From Lysobacteraceae bacterium (lineage in GTDB: Bacteria > Pseudomonadota > Gammaproteobacteria > Xanthomonadales > Xanthomonadaceae), in assembly GCA_003505795.1 (NCBI GenBank), contig DNXT01000185.1, positions 1-9,743 on the forward strand: DNA of 9,743 nt, written 5' to 3'. Below, piece after piece: positions 1 through 5,940 of this stretch. Within the stretch, counting starts at the first letter, position 1, and every line of letters begins with the position of its first letter. The position numbers and the translations under genes were made by a program. The notes beneath the pieces are model-generated. The model had not been told where the DNA came from, made no database searches, and saw nothing but the letters and a program-made list of their open reading frames with translations.

Positions 1-26
1 TTCCCTACACGACGCTCTTCCGATCT
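1..26 (+). other. Illumina sequencing adapter (not genomic)
   Basis: The first 26 bases equal the 3' part of the Illumina TruSeq universal (read 1) adapter, ending in the hallmark GCTCTTCCGATCT. Genomic DNA starts at about 27. Any reading frame running through these bases is artificial, and the gene that follows is truncated here by library construction. The same adapter appears inverted at the other end of the window. Confidence 0.97.
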
Positions 27-27
27 G

Positions 28-1461
28 CCGGCGCAGGCCGGCGATGCCGCCGCGTTCGCCGCCGGCCTACGCGAGCATCCGTGGCTGATCGGCTGGCGCA
101 GCGTGGACAGCGAGACGCTCGGCCCGGCGACGGTGGCGTTGCAGGGCCGCCTGCCGGCCGGCTTCGCCGGCACGCTGTACCGCAACGGCCCGGCCTGGAC
201 CGAGCGCGCCGGCTTCCGCTACGACCACTGGTTCGACGGCGACGGCATGGTGCACGGCTGGCGCTTCGGCGGCGACGGCACCCTGACCCACCGCGCGCGC
301 ATGGTCGCCACGCCGAAGTTCGTGCGCGAGCAGAAGGCCGGCCGCTTCCTGTACCCGGCCGCCGGCACCGTGGTGCCGGACATGCAGCCGGTGCGCAACA
401 ACGACGACGCCAACGCCGCCAACACCTCGGTGACCACGATCAACGGGCGCCTGTTCGCGCTGTGCGAGGCCGGTTCGGCGTTCGAGCTGGATCCCGACCA
501 GCTCGGCACGCTCGGCCCGGTGACCTGGCGCCCGGACCTGGCCGCGGTGCCGTTCTCCGCGCATCCGCTGGCCGACCGCGACGGCAGCGTGTGGAACTTT
601 GGTTCGATCGGCCTGATCGGCGGTACCGGCCTGATGATCTGGCAGCTCGGCGCGGACGCCACGCTGCGCCGGGCCCAGGTGCTGGAGACGCCGGTGCAGG
701 GCTATCTGCACAGCTTCGCGATGACCGACCGCCACCTGGTGTTCGTGCTGCTGCCGTTCCGCTACGCCGGCAGCGGCGCGTTCTTCGAGCGCCTGCGCTT
801 CACCCCGGACGCGCCGTGCCGGATCGCGGTGGTGGCCAAGGACGCGCTGGACGCGCCACGCTGGTTCGAGGCCGACTTCGCCGCGGTCTACCACTTCGCC
901 GACGCCTACGAGCGCGGCGGCGAGGTCGTGGTCCGCGCGGTGCAGCACACCGACCTCGACGAAGCGCGCTCGCCGATGCGCGCGGCGATGCACGGCAGCG
1001 GCGATGCGCACAACTCGCAGGCGCGCGTGCGCACGCTGCACCTGGACCTGCGCGGCGGCGGCGCACGCTGGCGCGACCACGACGTGGCCGGCATCGAGTT
1101 CCCGCTGTTCGATCCGCGCACGCCGGGCGACCGCGGCGCACGCCTGTATGCCCCCTGCATCGACGGACGCCACGACACGCCGTACTTCAATGCGGTGGCC
1201 GCGCACGACCTGGAACGCGGCCGCCGGCAGGTGCACCGCTACGGCAGCGGCATCATGGCCGAGGAGCACGTGTTCGTGCCGCGGCCGGGCAGCCACCGTC
1301 CCGATGACGGCTGGCTGGTCGGCACGCTGCTGGACGTGGAAAGGCACCGCAGCGGCATCGCGGTGCTCGACGCGCGCCATGTCGGCGATGGCCCGCTGGC
1401 GACCGCCTGGCTGCCGTATGCGGTGCCGCTCGGCTTCCACGGCCATTTCGCCAGCGCCTGA
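28..1461 (+). CDS. Carotenoid oxygenase (carotenoid cleavage dioxygenase family), 5'-truncated
   Basis: This is a non-heme Fe(II) dioxygenase of the carotenoid/lignostilbene cleavage family (RPE65-like seven-bladed propeller), which splits a C=C bond of a carotenoid, apocarotenoid or stilbene to give carbonyl products. The frame is open from the adapter, leaving 477 visible residues, numbered here from codon 28. Near the N-terminus are the family blocks PWLIGWRS, GTLYRNGPAW and HWFDGDGMVHGW (from residue 67). The four expected iron-binding histidines are all present: H179 in SAHPL, H228 in YLHSFAMTDRH, H289 in YHFADAYE and H471 in the terminal GFHGHF. The protein should therefore be active. 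The true start and any signal peptide lie upstream, beyond the adapter. A GTG at 103 is in frame but cannot be the start, because conserved family sequence precedes it. The methyltransferase gene follows after 16 nt, so the two are probably co-transcribed. The substrate cannot be told from sequence; an aromatic substrate of the lignostilbene type is possible. Confidence 0.92.
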   Translation, partial: PAQAGDAAAFAAGLREHPWLIGWRSVDSETLGPATVALQGRLPAGFAGTLYRNGPAWTERAGFRYDHWFDGDGMVHGWRFGGDGTLTHRARMVATPKFVREQKAGRFLYPAAGTVVPDMQPVRNNDDANAANTSVTTINGRLFALCEAGSAFELDPDQLGTLGPVTWRPDLAAVPFSAHPLADRDGSVWNFGSIGLIGGTGLMIWQLGADATLRRAQVLETPVQGYLHSFAMTDRHLVFVLLPFRYAGSGAFFERLRFTPDAPCRIAVVAKDALDAPRWFEADFAAVYHFADAYERGGEVVVRAVQHTDLDEARSPMRAAMHGSGDAHNSQARVRTLHLDLRGGGARWRDHDVAGIEFPLFDPRTPGDRGARLYAPCIDGRHDTPYFNAVAAHDLERGRRQVHRYGSGIMAEEHVFVPRPGSHRPDDGWLVGTLLDVERHRSGIAVLDARHVGDGPLATAWLPYAVPLGFHGHFASA

Positions 1462-1477
1462 TCCTCCGGAGTCCGCC

Positions 1478-2050
1478 ATGTCCATGCTCTCGCCCGACCT
1501 CCCGTTCCTGCTGCTCAACCTGGCCTGGGGCGGCTACGAAATCCTGATCGGCCACCGCCGCCGTGCCCACGACGGCGCACGCGACCGCGGCACCCTGAAG
1601 CTGCTGTGGCGCGTGCTGTACGGCGTGGTCGCGCTCGGCGTCGCCGCCGCGGTGCTCGGCATCGGCCGGCTACCGGCACACCTGCTCGAACCGCTGCGCT
1701 GGACCGGCTGCGCGCTGATCGGCGGCGGCCTGGCGCTGCGGCTGTGGGCGATCCATGTGCTCGACCGCTGGTTCACCGTCGACGTGACCATCCAGGAAGG
1801 CCACCAGCTGATCCAGCACGGCCCCTACCGCTGGCTGTGCCACCCGTCCTACACCGGCGCGCTGCTGGCGTTCTGCGGGCTGGCGGTCGGGCTCGGCAAC
1901 GCCTTGTCGGTGCTGCTGATCGTGCCGGCGGCGACCGGGGCGTTCCTGCGGCGCATCCGGGTGGAAGAGAGCGCCCTGCGCGAGGCCTTCGGCGACGCCT
2001 ACGTGCGCTACGTCGCCCGGCGCTGGCGGCTGTTGCCGTGGCTGTGGTGA
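1478..2050 (+). CDS. Isoprenylcysteine carboxyl methyltransferase (ICMT)-like membrane methyltransferase
   Basis: This 190-residue integral membrane protein probably transfers a methyl group from S-adenosylmethionine (SAM) to a lipophilic acceptor. Hydrophobic stretches lie at about residues 8-25, 45-62, 75-95 and 124-156. Between the last two is the family signature GPYRWLCHPSYTG (115-127), followed by RVEESALREAFGDAYVRY (161-178), which carries the conserved EE...FG..Y pattern. Both belong to the SAM-binding C-terminal half of the ICMT/PEMT/NnrU-like superfamily. The chosen ATG has a GGAG ribosome site at 1468-1471, 6 nt upstream; a second ATG two codons later cannot be excluded. The gene starts 16 nt after the carotenoid oxygenase and ends just before the lactate promoter region, so it looks like the last gene of its unit. 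Bacteria do not normally prenylate CAAX proteins, so the family name does not reveal the substrate. Phospholipid, isoprenoid acid or small-molecule methylation are all possible. Confidence 0.85.
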   Translation: MSMLSPDLPFLLLNLAWGGYEILIGHRRRAHDGARDRGTLKLLWRVLYGVVALGVAAAVLGIGRLPAHLLEPLRWTGCALIGGGLALRLWAIHVLDRWFTVDVTIQEGHQLIQHGPYRWLCHPSYTGALLAFCGLAVGLGNALSVLLIVPAATGAFLRRIRVEESALREAFGDAYVRYVARRWRLLPWLW

Positions 2051-2064
2051 CGACACCCGGCACG

Positions 2065-2079
2065 ATTGGTATTACCAAT
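2065..2079. promoter_or_regulatory. Upstream LldR-type operator (O1), perfect palindrome
   Basis: ATTGGTATTACCAAT is a perfect 7+1+7 palindrome containing TGGT-N3-ACCA, the core recognised by FadR-subfamily GntR repressors such as LldR and PdhR. Its centre (2072) lies about 78 bp before the inferred transcription start and 107 bp before the distal palindrome. It begins 14 nt after the methyltransferase stop codon. Binding by the LldR encoded downstream is inferred. Confidence 0.82.
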
Positions 2080-2114
2080 ACTCGCGCGCACGCCATCTCA
2101 GACCAAAGTACTGA

Positions 2115-2143
2115 TTGACCCGATCAGCCAGGCCGGCTGTAAT
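2115..2143 (+). promoter_or_regulatory. Sigma-70-type promoter of the lactate operon
   Basis: A -35 box TTGACC (2115-2120) and a -10 box TGTAAT (2138-2143) are separated by exactly 17 nt. Each differs by one base from the consensus TTGACA / TATAAT. They sit in the only fairly AT-rich stretch between genes. Transcription would start near 2150, giving a leader of about 124 nt before lldP. The position between two operator palindromes supports the call. The start site is predicted, not measured. Confidence 0.72.
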
Positions 2144-2153
2144 TCGCGGCTAA

Positions 2154-2164
2154 TGGTCGCACCA
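2154..2164. promoter_or_regulatory. Central, weaker LldR-type operator core
   Basis: TGGTCGCACCA matches TGGT-N3-ACCA exactly, but its flanks lack the outer A/T symmetry of the upstream palindrome. The centre (2159) lies at about +10, inside the initially transcribed region, and 20 bp (two helical turns) before the next palindrome. Occupancy would block RNA polymerase directly. It could be an auxiliary site or a chance match. Confidence 0.5.
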
Positions 2165-2171
2165 ACCCAAT

Positions 2172-2186
2172 ATTGGTATGACCATT
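2172..2186. promoter_or_regulatory. Downstream LldR-type operator (O2)
   Basis: ATTGGTATGACCATT contains the TGGT-N3-ACCA core and matches a perfect palindrome at 5 of 7 arm positions. Its left half is identical to that of the upstream operator. The centre (2179) is at about +29 relative to the inferred start, close to the position I recall for O2 of the E. coli lldPRD operon. It lies in the leader, 87 nt before the lldP start codon. Confidence 0.75.
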
Positions 2187-2262
2187 ATCTCGGCGGGGCA
2201 TCCGGATGGGGGAGCCTCGTCCCCGCAATCCAGCGCCGGCCACGCTGCCGTCGCCCTGTACT

Positions 2263-2267
2263 GGGAG
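2263..2267 (+). promoter_or_regulatory. Ribosome-binding site that fixes the lldP start
   Basis: GGGAG lies 6 nt before the ATG at 2274. This supports that start over the in-frame ATG at 2178, which falls inside the downstream operator and would add 32 residues with no counterpart in the lactate permease family. Confidence 0.8.
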
Positions 2268-2273
2268 TGGCAC

Positions 2274-3935
2274 ATGCAGGCCTGGGAACAACTCTACGAT
2301 CCGGCCGGCAACCTCTGGTTGTCGAGCCTGGTCGCGCTGTTGCCGATCGCGTTCTTCTTCGTCGCCCTGGCCGTGCTGCGGATGAAGGGCTGGCTCGCCG
2401 GCACGCTGACGGTGGCGATCGCGCTGGCGGTGGCGCTGCTGTTCTACCGGATGCCGGTCGAGCGCGCGCTGGCCTCGGGCCTGTACGGCTTCTTCTACGG
2501 GCTGTGGCCGATCGCCTGGATCATCATCGGCGCGGTGTTCCTGTACAAGATCTCGGTCAAGACCGGCCAGTTCGACGTCATCCGCGCCTCGATCCTGTCG
2601 GTGACCGAGGACCAGCGCCTGCAGATGCTGATGGTCGGCTTCGCCTTCGGCGCGTTCCTGGAGGGCGCGGCCGGGTTCGGCGCGCCGGTGGCGATCACCG
2701 CGGCGCTGCTGGTCGGGCTCGGCTTCAAGCCGCTGTATGCGGCCGGCCTGTGCCTGATCGTCAACACCGCGCCGGTCGCGTTCGGCGCGATGGGCATCCC
2801 AATCATCGTCGCCGGCCAGGTCACCGGGCTGGACGCCTTCGAGATCGGCCAGATGGCCGGCCGCCAGTTGCCGTTCCTGACCATCATCGTGCTGTTCTGG
2901 ATCATGGCGATCATGGACGGCTGGCGCGGCGTCAAGGAGACCTGGCCGGCGGTGCTGGTGGCCGGCGGCTCGTTCGCGATCGCCCAGTACCTGACCTCCA
3001 ACTTCGTCGGCCCGGAGCTGCCGGACATCACCGCCTCGCTGGCCTCGCTGGTGTGCCTGACCCTGTTCCTGCGCAGGTGGAAGCCGAGGCGGATCTTCCG
3101 CTTCGCCGACGGCGAGGCCCGCGCCGATGCCGCGGTGGAGGCGCAGGCGCAGCGCCGCTACGGGTTCGGCCAGATCGCCAAGGCCTGGTCGCCGTTCCTG
3201 ATCCTGACCGCGATGGTCACGCTGTGGAGCATCAAGCCGTTCAAGAGCCTGTTCGCCGCCGGCGGTGCGCTCGAGGCCTGGGTGCTGAAGCTGCACGTGC
3301 CGTTCCTGGACGCGCTGGTGCAGAAGATGCCGCCGATCGTGGCCCAGCCCACCGCCTACGAGGCGGTCTACAAGTTCGACTGGTTCTCGGCCACCGGCAC
3401 CGCGATCGTCCTCGCCGCGCTGATCTCGATCGTGCTGCTGAAGATGAAGCCGCGCGCCGCGATCGCCACCTTCGGCGAGACGCTGAAGGAGCTGCGCACG
3501 CCGATCTACTCGATCGGCATGGTGCTGGCGTTCGCCTTCATCGCCAACTACTCCGGGCTGTCGGCGACGCTGGCGCTGGCACTGGCCCACACCGGCCGCG
3601 CGTTCACCTTCTTCTCGCCGTTCCTGGGCTGGCTGGGCGTGTTCCTGACCGGCTCGGACACCTCCTCCAACGCGCTGTTCTCGGCGCTGCAGGCCACCAC
3701 CGCGCAGCAGATCGGCGTGTCCGACGTGCTGCTGGTGGCGGCCAACACCACCGGCGGCGTCACCGGCAAGATGATCTCGCCGCAGTCGATCGCGATCGCC
3801 TGCGCGGCGGCCGGCCTGGCCGGCAAGGAGTCGGACCTGTTCCGCTTCACCGTCAGGCACAGCCTGGTGTTCTGCGCGATGATCGGCGTGATCACCACGC
3901 TGCAGGCCTACCTGCTGACCTGGATGATTCCCTGA
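2274..3935 (+). CDS. lldP: L-lactate permease LldP
   Basis: This inner-membrane permease imports L-lactate, and in related proteins also D-lactate and glycolate, with protons. The protein has 553 residues, against 551 for E. coli LldP, and is hydrophobic throughout, with about a dozen or more membrane segments. It matches the family from the first residues (YDPAGNLWLSSL, 8-19) through GFFYGLWPIAWIII (72-85), YKISVKTGQFD (91-101), GAFLEGAAGFGAPVAITAAL (126-145), NTAPVAFGAMGIPI (164-177), FWIMAIMDGWRG (208-219), the TGSDTSSNALF block (459-469) and the C-terminal NTTGGVTGKMISPQSIAIA (491-509). The charged stretch at about 266-300 is a cytoplasmic loop. It is the first gene of the lactate operon, behind its own promoter and operators. 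The regulator gene follows after 70 nt. The sequence is intact, with no missing blocks. Confidence 0.96.
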   Translation: MQAWEQLYDPAGNLWLSSLVALLPIAFFFVALAVLRMKGWLAGTLTVAIALAVALLFYRMPVERALASGLYGFFYGLWPIAWIIIGAVFLYKISVKTGQFDVIRASILSVTEDQRLQMLMVGFAFGAFLEGAAGFGAPVAITAALLVGLGFKPLYAAGLCLIVNTAPVAFGAMGIPIIVAGQVTGLDAFEIGQMAGRQLPFLTIIVLFWIMAIMDGWRGVKETWPAVLVAGGSFAIAQYLTSNFVGPELPDITASLASLVCLTLFLRRWKPRRIFRFADGEARADAAVEAQAQRRYGFGQIAKAWSPFLILTAMVTLWSIKPFKSLFAAGGALEAWVLKLHVPFLDALVQKMPPIVAQPTAYEAVYKFDWFSATGTAIVLAALISIVLLKMKPRAAIATFGETLKELRTPIYSIGMVLAFAFIANYSGLSATLALALAHTGRAFTFFSPFLGWLGVFLTGSDTSSNALFSALQATTAQQIGVSDVLLVAANTTGGVTGKMISPQSIAIACAAAGLAGKESDLFRFTVRHSLVFCAMIGVITTLQAYLLTWMIP

Positions 3936-3969
3936 GTCGATGGCGATGCACACTGCGACATTAACGGCC

Positions 3970-3988
3970 CTGCCGGTCGCGCCGGCAG
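3970..3988 (+). promoter_or_regulatory. Small GC hairpin in the lldP-lldR spacer
   Basis: CTGCCGG (3970-3976) and CCGGCAG (3982-3988) form a perfect 7-bp stem with a 5-nt loop. No T-run follows, so this is not a classical terminator. It lies 17 nt before the lldR start codon and could protect the lldP message or tune lldR expression. Hairpins of this size are common by chance at this GC content. Confidence 0.35.
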
Positions 3989-4005
3989 CACGCGACAATG
4001 GCGGC

Positions 4006-4773
4006 ATGAAGCCGATCCGCCTGTCCGACCGCGTCGCCGAGCAACTGCGCGACCTCATCAACGAACGCCGGCTGCAGCCCGGCGACCGCCTGCCGGCCGA
4101 GCGCGCCCTGGCGCTGGAACTGGGGATCTCGCGCACCGCGCTGCGCGAGGCCATCGCCCAGCTCGCCAGCCAGGGCCTGCTGCGCGCCCGCGTCGGCGGC
4201 GGCACCTACGTGCAGGGGCCGCCGCCGCCGGAGCGGATGGTGGTGGAGCCGCTGCTGCCGTACCTGCCGCTGTTCCAGGGCGATCCGGAGTACCGCTTCG
4301 ACGTGCTGGAGATCCGCCATGCGCTGGAAGGCGCCACCGCCTGGCACGCGGCGCAGCGCGCCACCGACCCCGACCGCGCGCGCATCCGCGAGGCGTTCGA
4401 GGCGATGATGGCCGCGCACGGCAAGCACGACCCGGCCGGCGAGGCGCGCGCCGACGCGGCCTTCCACCTGTCCATCGCCGAGGCCTCGCACAACCTGATC
4501 CTGCTGCAGGTGATGCGCGGGCTGTTCGAGCTGCTGCAGTCCAACATCTCGCAGAACCGCGAGAAGCTGTACACCTCACCGCGCACCTTCGAGCCGCTGT
4601 CGGTGCAGCACCGCGAGATGATGGAGGCGGTGCTGGCCGGCGACCCGGAACGCGCGCGCAACGCCGCGCAGGACCATCTCGAATTCGTGCACAGTTCGCT
4701 CAGGACCATCGACGAGGACGAGGCGCGCCGCGCGCGCGCCTCGCGCCTGCCCCCGCATCCGCGCCGACCATGA
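4006..4773 (+). CDS. lldR: Lactate-responsive GntR/FadR-family repressor LldR
   Basis: This transcriptional regulator very probably controls the operon it sits in. The protein has 255 residues (E. coli LldR has 258). The N-terminal winged helix (about 1-72) shows RLSDRVAEQLRDLI, LPAERALALELGISRTALRE (29-48) and the wing RVGGGTYVQ (62-70). The C-terminal FCD ligand-binding domain (about 96-232) carries the expected metal ligands D150, H154, H202 and H224, with the same spacing (4, 48-49, 22) as in characterised LldR. Lactate normally binds next to this metal and releases the repressor from TGGT-N3-ACCA sites; such sites flank the lldP promoter. The start at 4006 was chosen by alignment to the family. 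The in-frame ATG at 3940 would add 22 residues unlike the family. Neither start has a strong ribosome site, so the regulator may be translated poorly. The stop overlaps the lldD start. A PdhR- or GlcC-type regulator is much less likely, given the context. Confidence 0.9.
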   Translation: MKPIRLSDRVAEQLRDLINERRLQPGDRLPAERALALELGISRTALREAIAQLASQGLLRARVGGGTYVQGPPPPERMVVEPLLPYLPLFQGDPEYRFDVLEIRHALEGATAWHAAQRATDPDRARIREAFEAMMAAHGKHDPAGEARADAAFHLSIAEASHNLILLQVMRGLFELLQSNISQNREKLYTSPRTFEPLSVQHREMMEAVLAGDPERARNAAQDHLEFVHSSLRTIDEDEARRARASRLPPHPRRP

Positions 4774-5930
4774 TCATTTCCGCCTCCACCGACTACCGCG
4801 CCGCCGCGCAACGGCGGCTGCCGCCGTTCCTGTTCCACTACATCGACGGCGGCGCCTACGCCGAGCACACGCTGCGGCGCAACGTCGCCGACCTGGCCGA
4901 CATCGCCCTGCGCCAGCGCATCCTGCGCAACATGGCCGACCTGAGCCTGCAGACCGAGCTGTTCGGCCAGACCCTGGCGATGCCGGTGGCGCTGGCCCCG
5001 GTCGGCCTGACCGGGATGTACGCGCGCCGCGGCGAAGTGCAGGCGGCGCGCGCGGCCGCGGCCAGGGGCATTCCGTTCACGCTGTCGACGGTGTCGGTGT
5101 GCCCGATCGAGGAAGTGGCGCCGGCGATCGAGCGGCCGATGTGGTTCCAGCTGTACGTGCTCAAGGACCGCGGCTTCATGAAGAATGCGCTGGAGCGCGC
5201 CCGCGCCGCCGGGGTGACCACGCTGGTGTTCACCGTCGACATGCCGACGCCGGGCGCGCGCTACCGCGATGCGCATTCGGGCATGAGCGGGCCGCACGCG
5301 CCGCTGCGGCGGATGCTGCAGGCCGCGACGCATCCGCGCTGGGCCTGGGACGTGGGCCTGCGCGGGCGTCCGCACGACCTGGGCAACATCTCCGCCTACC
5401 GCGGCCACCCGACCGGCCTGGCCGACTACATCGGCTGGCTGGCGGCCAACTTCGATCCGTCGATCTCGTGGAAGGACCTGGAATGGATCCGCGAGTTCTG
5501 GACCGGGCCGATGGTGATAAAAGGCATCCTCGATCCGCACGACGCGCGCGACGCGGTGCGCTTCGGCGCCGACGGCATCGTCGTCTCCAACCACGGCGGG
5601 CGCCAGCTCGACGGCGTGCTGTCCAGCGCGCGCGCGTTGCCGGCGATCGCCGACGCGGTCAGGGGCGAGCTGAAGATCCTGGCCGATTCCGGCATCCGCA
5701 GCGGCCTGGACGTGGTGCGCATGCTCGCGCTCGGCGCCGACGGCGTGCTGCTCGGCCGCGCCTTCGTCTACGCTCTGGCTGCCGCCGGCCAGGCCGGGGT
5801 GGAGAACCTGCTGGACCTGATCGAAAAGGAGATGCGGGTGGCGATGACCTTGACCGGTGCCCGCTCGATCGGCGAGATCGACCGCGACTCGCTGGCCGAG
5901 ATCACCCGCGCCTCGATGGTGTCGCCGTAA
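4770..5930 (+). CDS. lldD: FMN-dependent L-lactate dehydrogenase LldD
   Basis: This membrane-associated flavoenzyme oxidises L-lactate to pyruvate and passes electrons to quinone. The 386 residues align with E. coli LldD (396) without a gap as far as I can follow. Expected active-site residues fall at the same numbers: Y24 and Y129 for substrate, S106 and Q127 for FMN, R164, K251, the catalytic base H275 in SNHGGRQLD, and R278. The FMN phosphate region ILADSGIRSGLDVV to LLGRAF spans 303-332. The fold is the alpha-hydroxy-acid oxidase TIM barrel. The ATG overlaps the lldR stop as ATGA, which suggests translational coupling, and dld follows after 10 nt. The C-terminus is about 10 residues shorter than in E. 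coli, beyond the catalytic core. One oddity is that I250-K251 is encoded ATA AAA, two AT-rich codons in a gene that otherwise strongly prefers G or C at third positions. Confidence 0.97.
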   Translation: MIISASTDYRAAAQRRLPPFLFHYIDGGAYAEHTLRRNVADLADIALRQRILRNMADLSLQTELFGQTLAMPVALAPVGLTGMYARRGEVQAARAAAARGIPFTLSTVSVCPIEEVAPAIERPMWFQLYVLKDRGFMKNALERARAAGVTTLVFTVDMPTPGARYRDAHSGMSGPHAPLRRMLQAATHPRWAWDVGLRGRPHDLGNISAYRGHPTGLADYIGWLAANFDPSISWKDLEWIREFWTGPMVIKGILDPHDARDAVRFGADGIVVSNHGGRQLDGVLSSARALPAIADAVRGELKILADSGIRSGLDVVRMLALGADGVLLGRAFVYALAAAGQAGVENLLDLIEKEMRVAMTLTGARSIGEIDRDSLAEITRASMVSP

Positions 5931-5940
5931 GGAGAACACG

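Noticed and set aside
67..1518. Long minus-strand frame opposite the carotenoid oxygenase
   Set aside because: Repetitive Ala/Arg/Val/His composition without motifs; the plus-strand frame carries all family signatures.
2178..2273. Upstream in-frame ATG for lldP giving 32 extra residues
   Set aside because: The ATG is part of the O2 operator palindrome, has no ribosome site, and the extension is absent from the family. The ATG at 2274 has GGGAG upstream and begins exactly where family conservation begins.
3940..4005. Earlier ATG for lldR
   Set aside because: The 22 extra residues do not resemble any LldR N-terminus and contain the hairpin region. Kept as an open alternative because neither start has a strong ribosome site.
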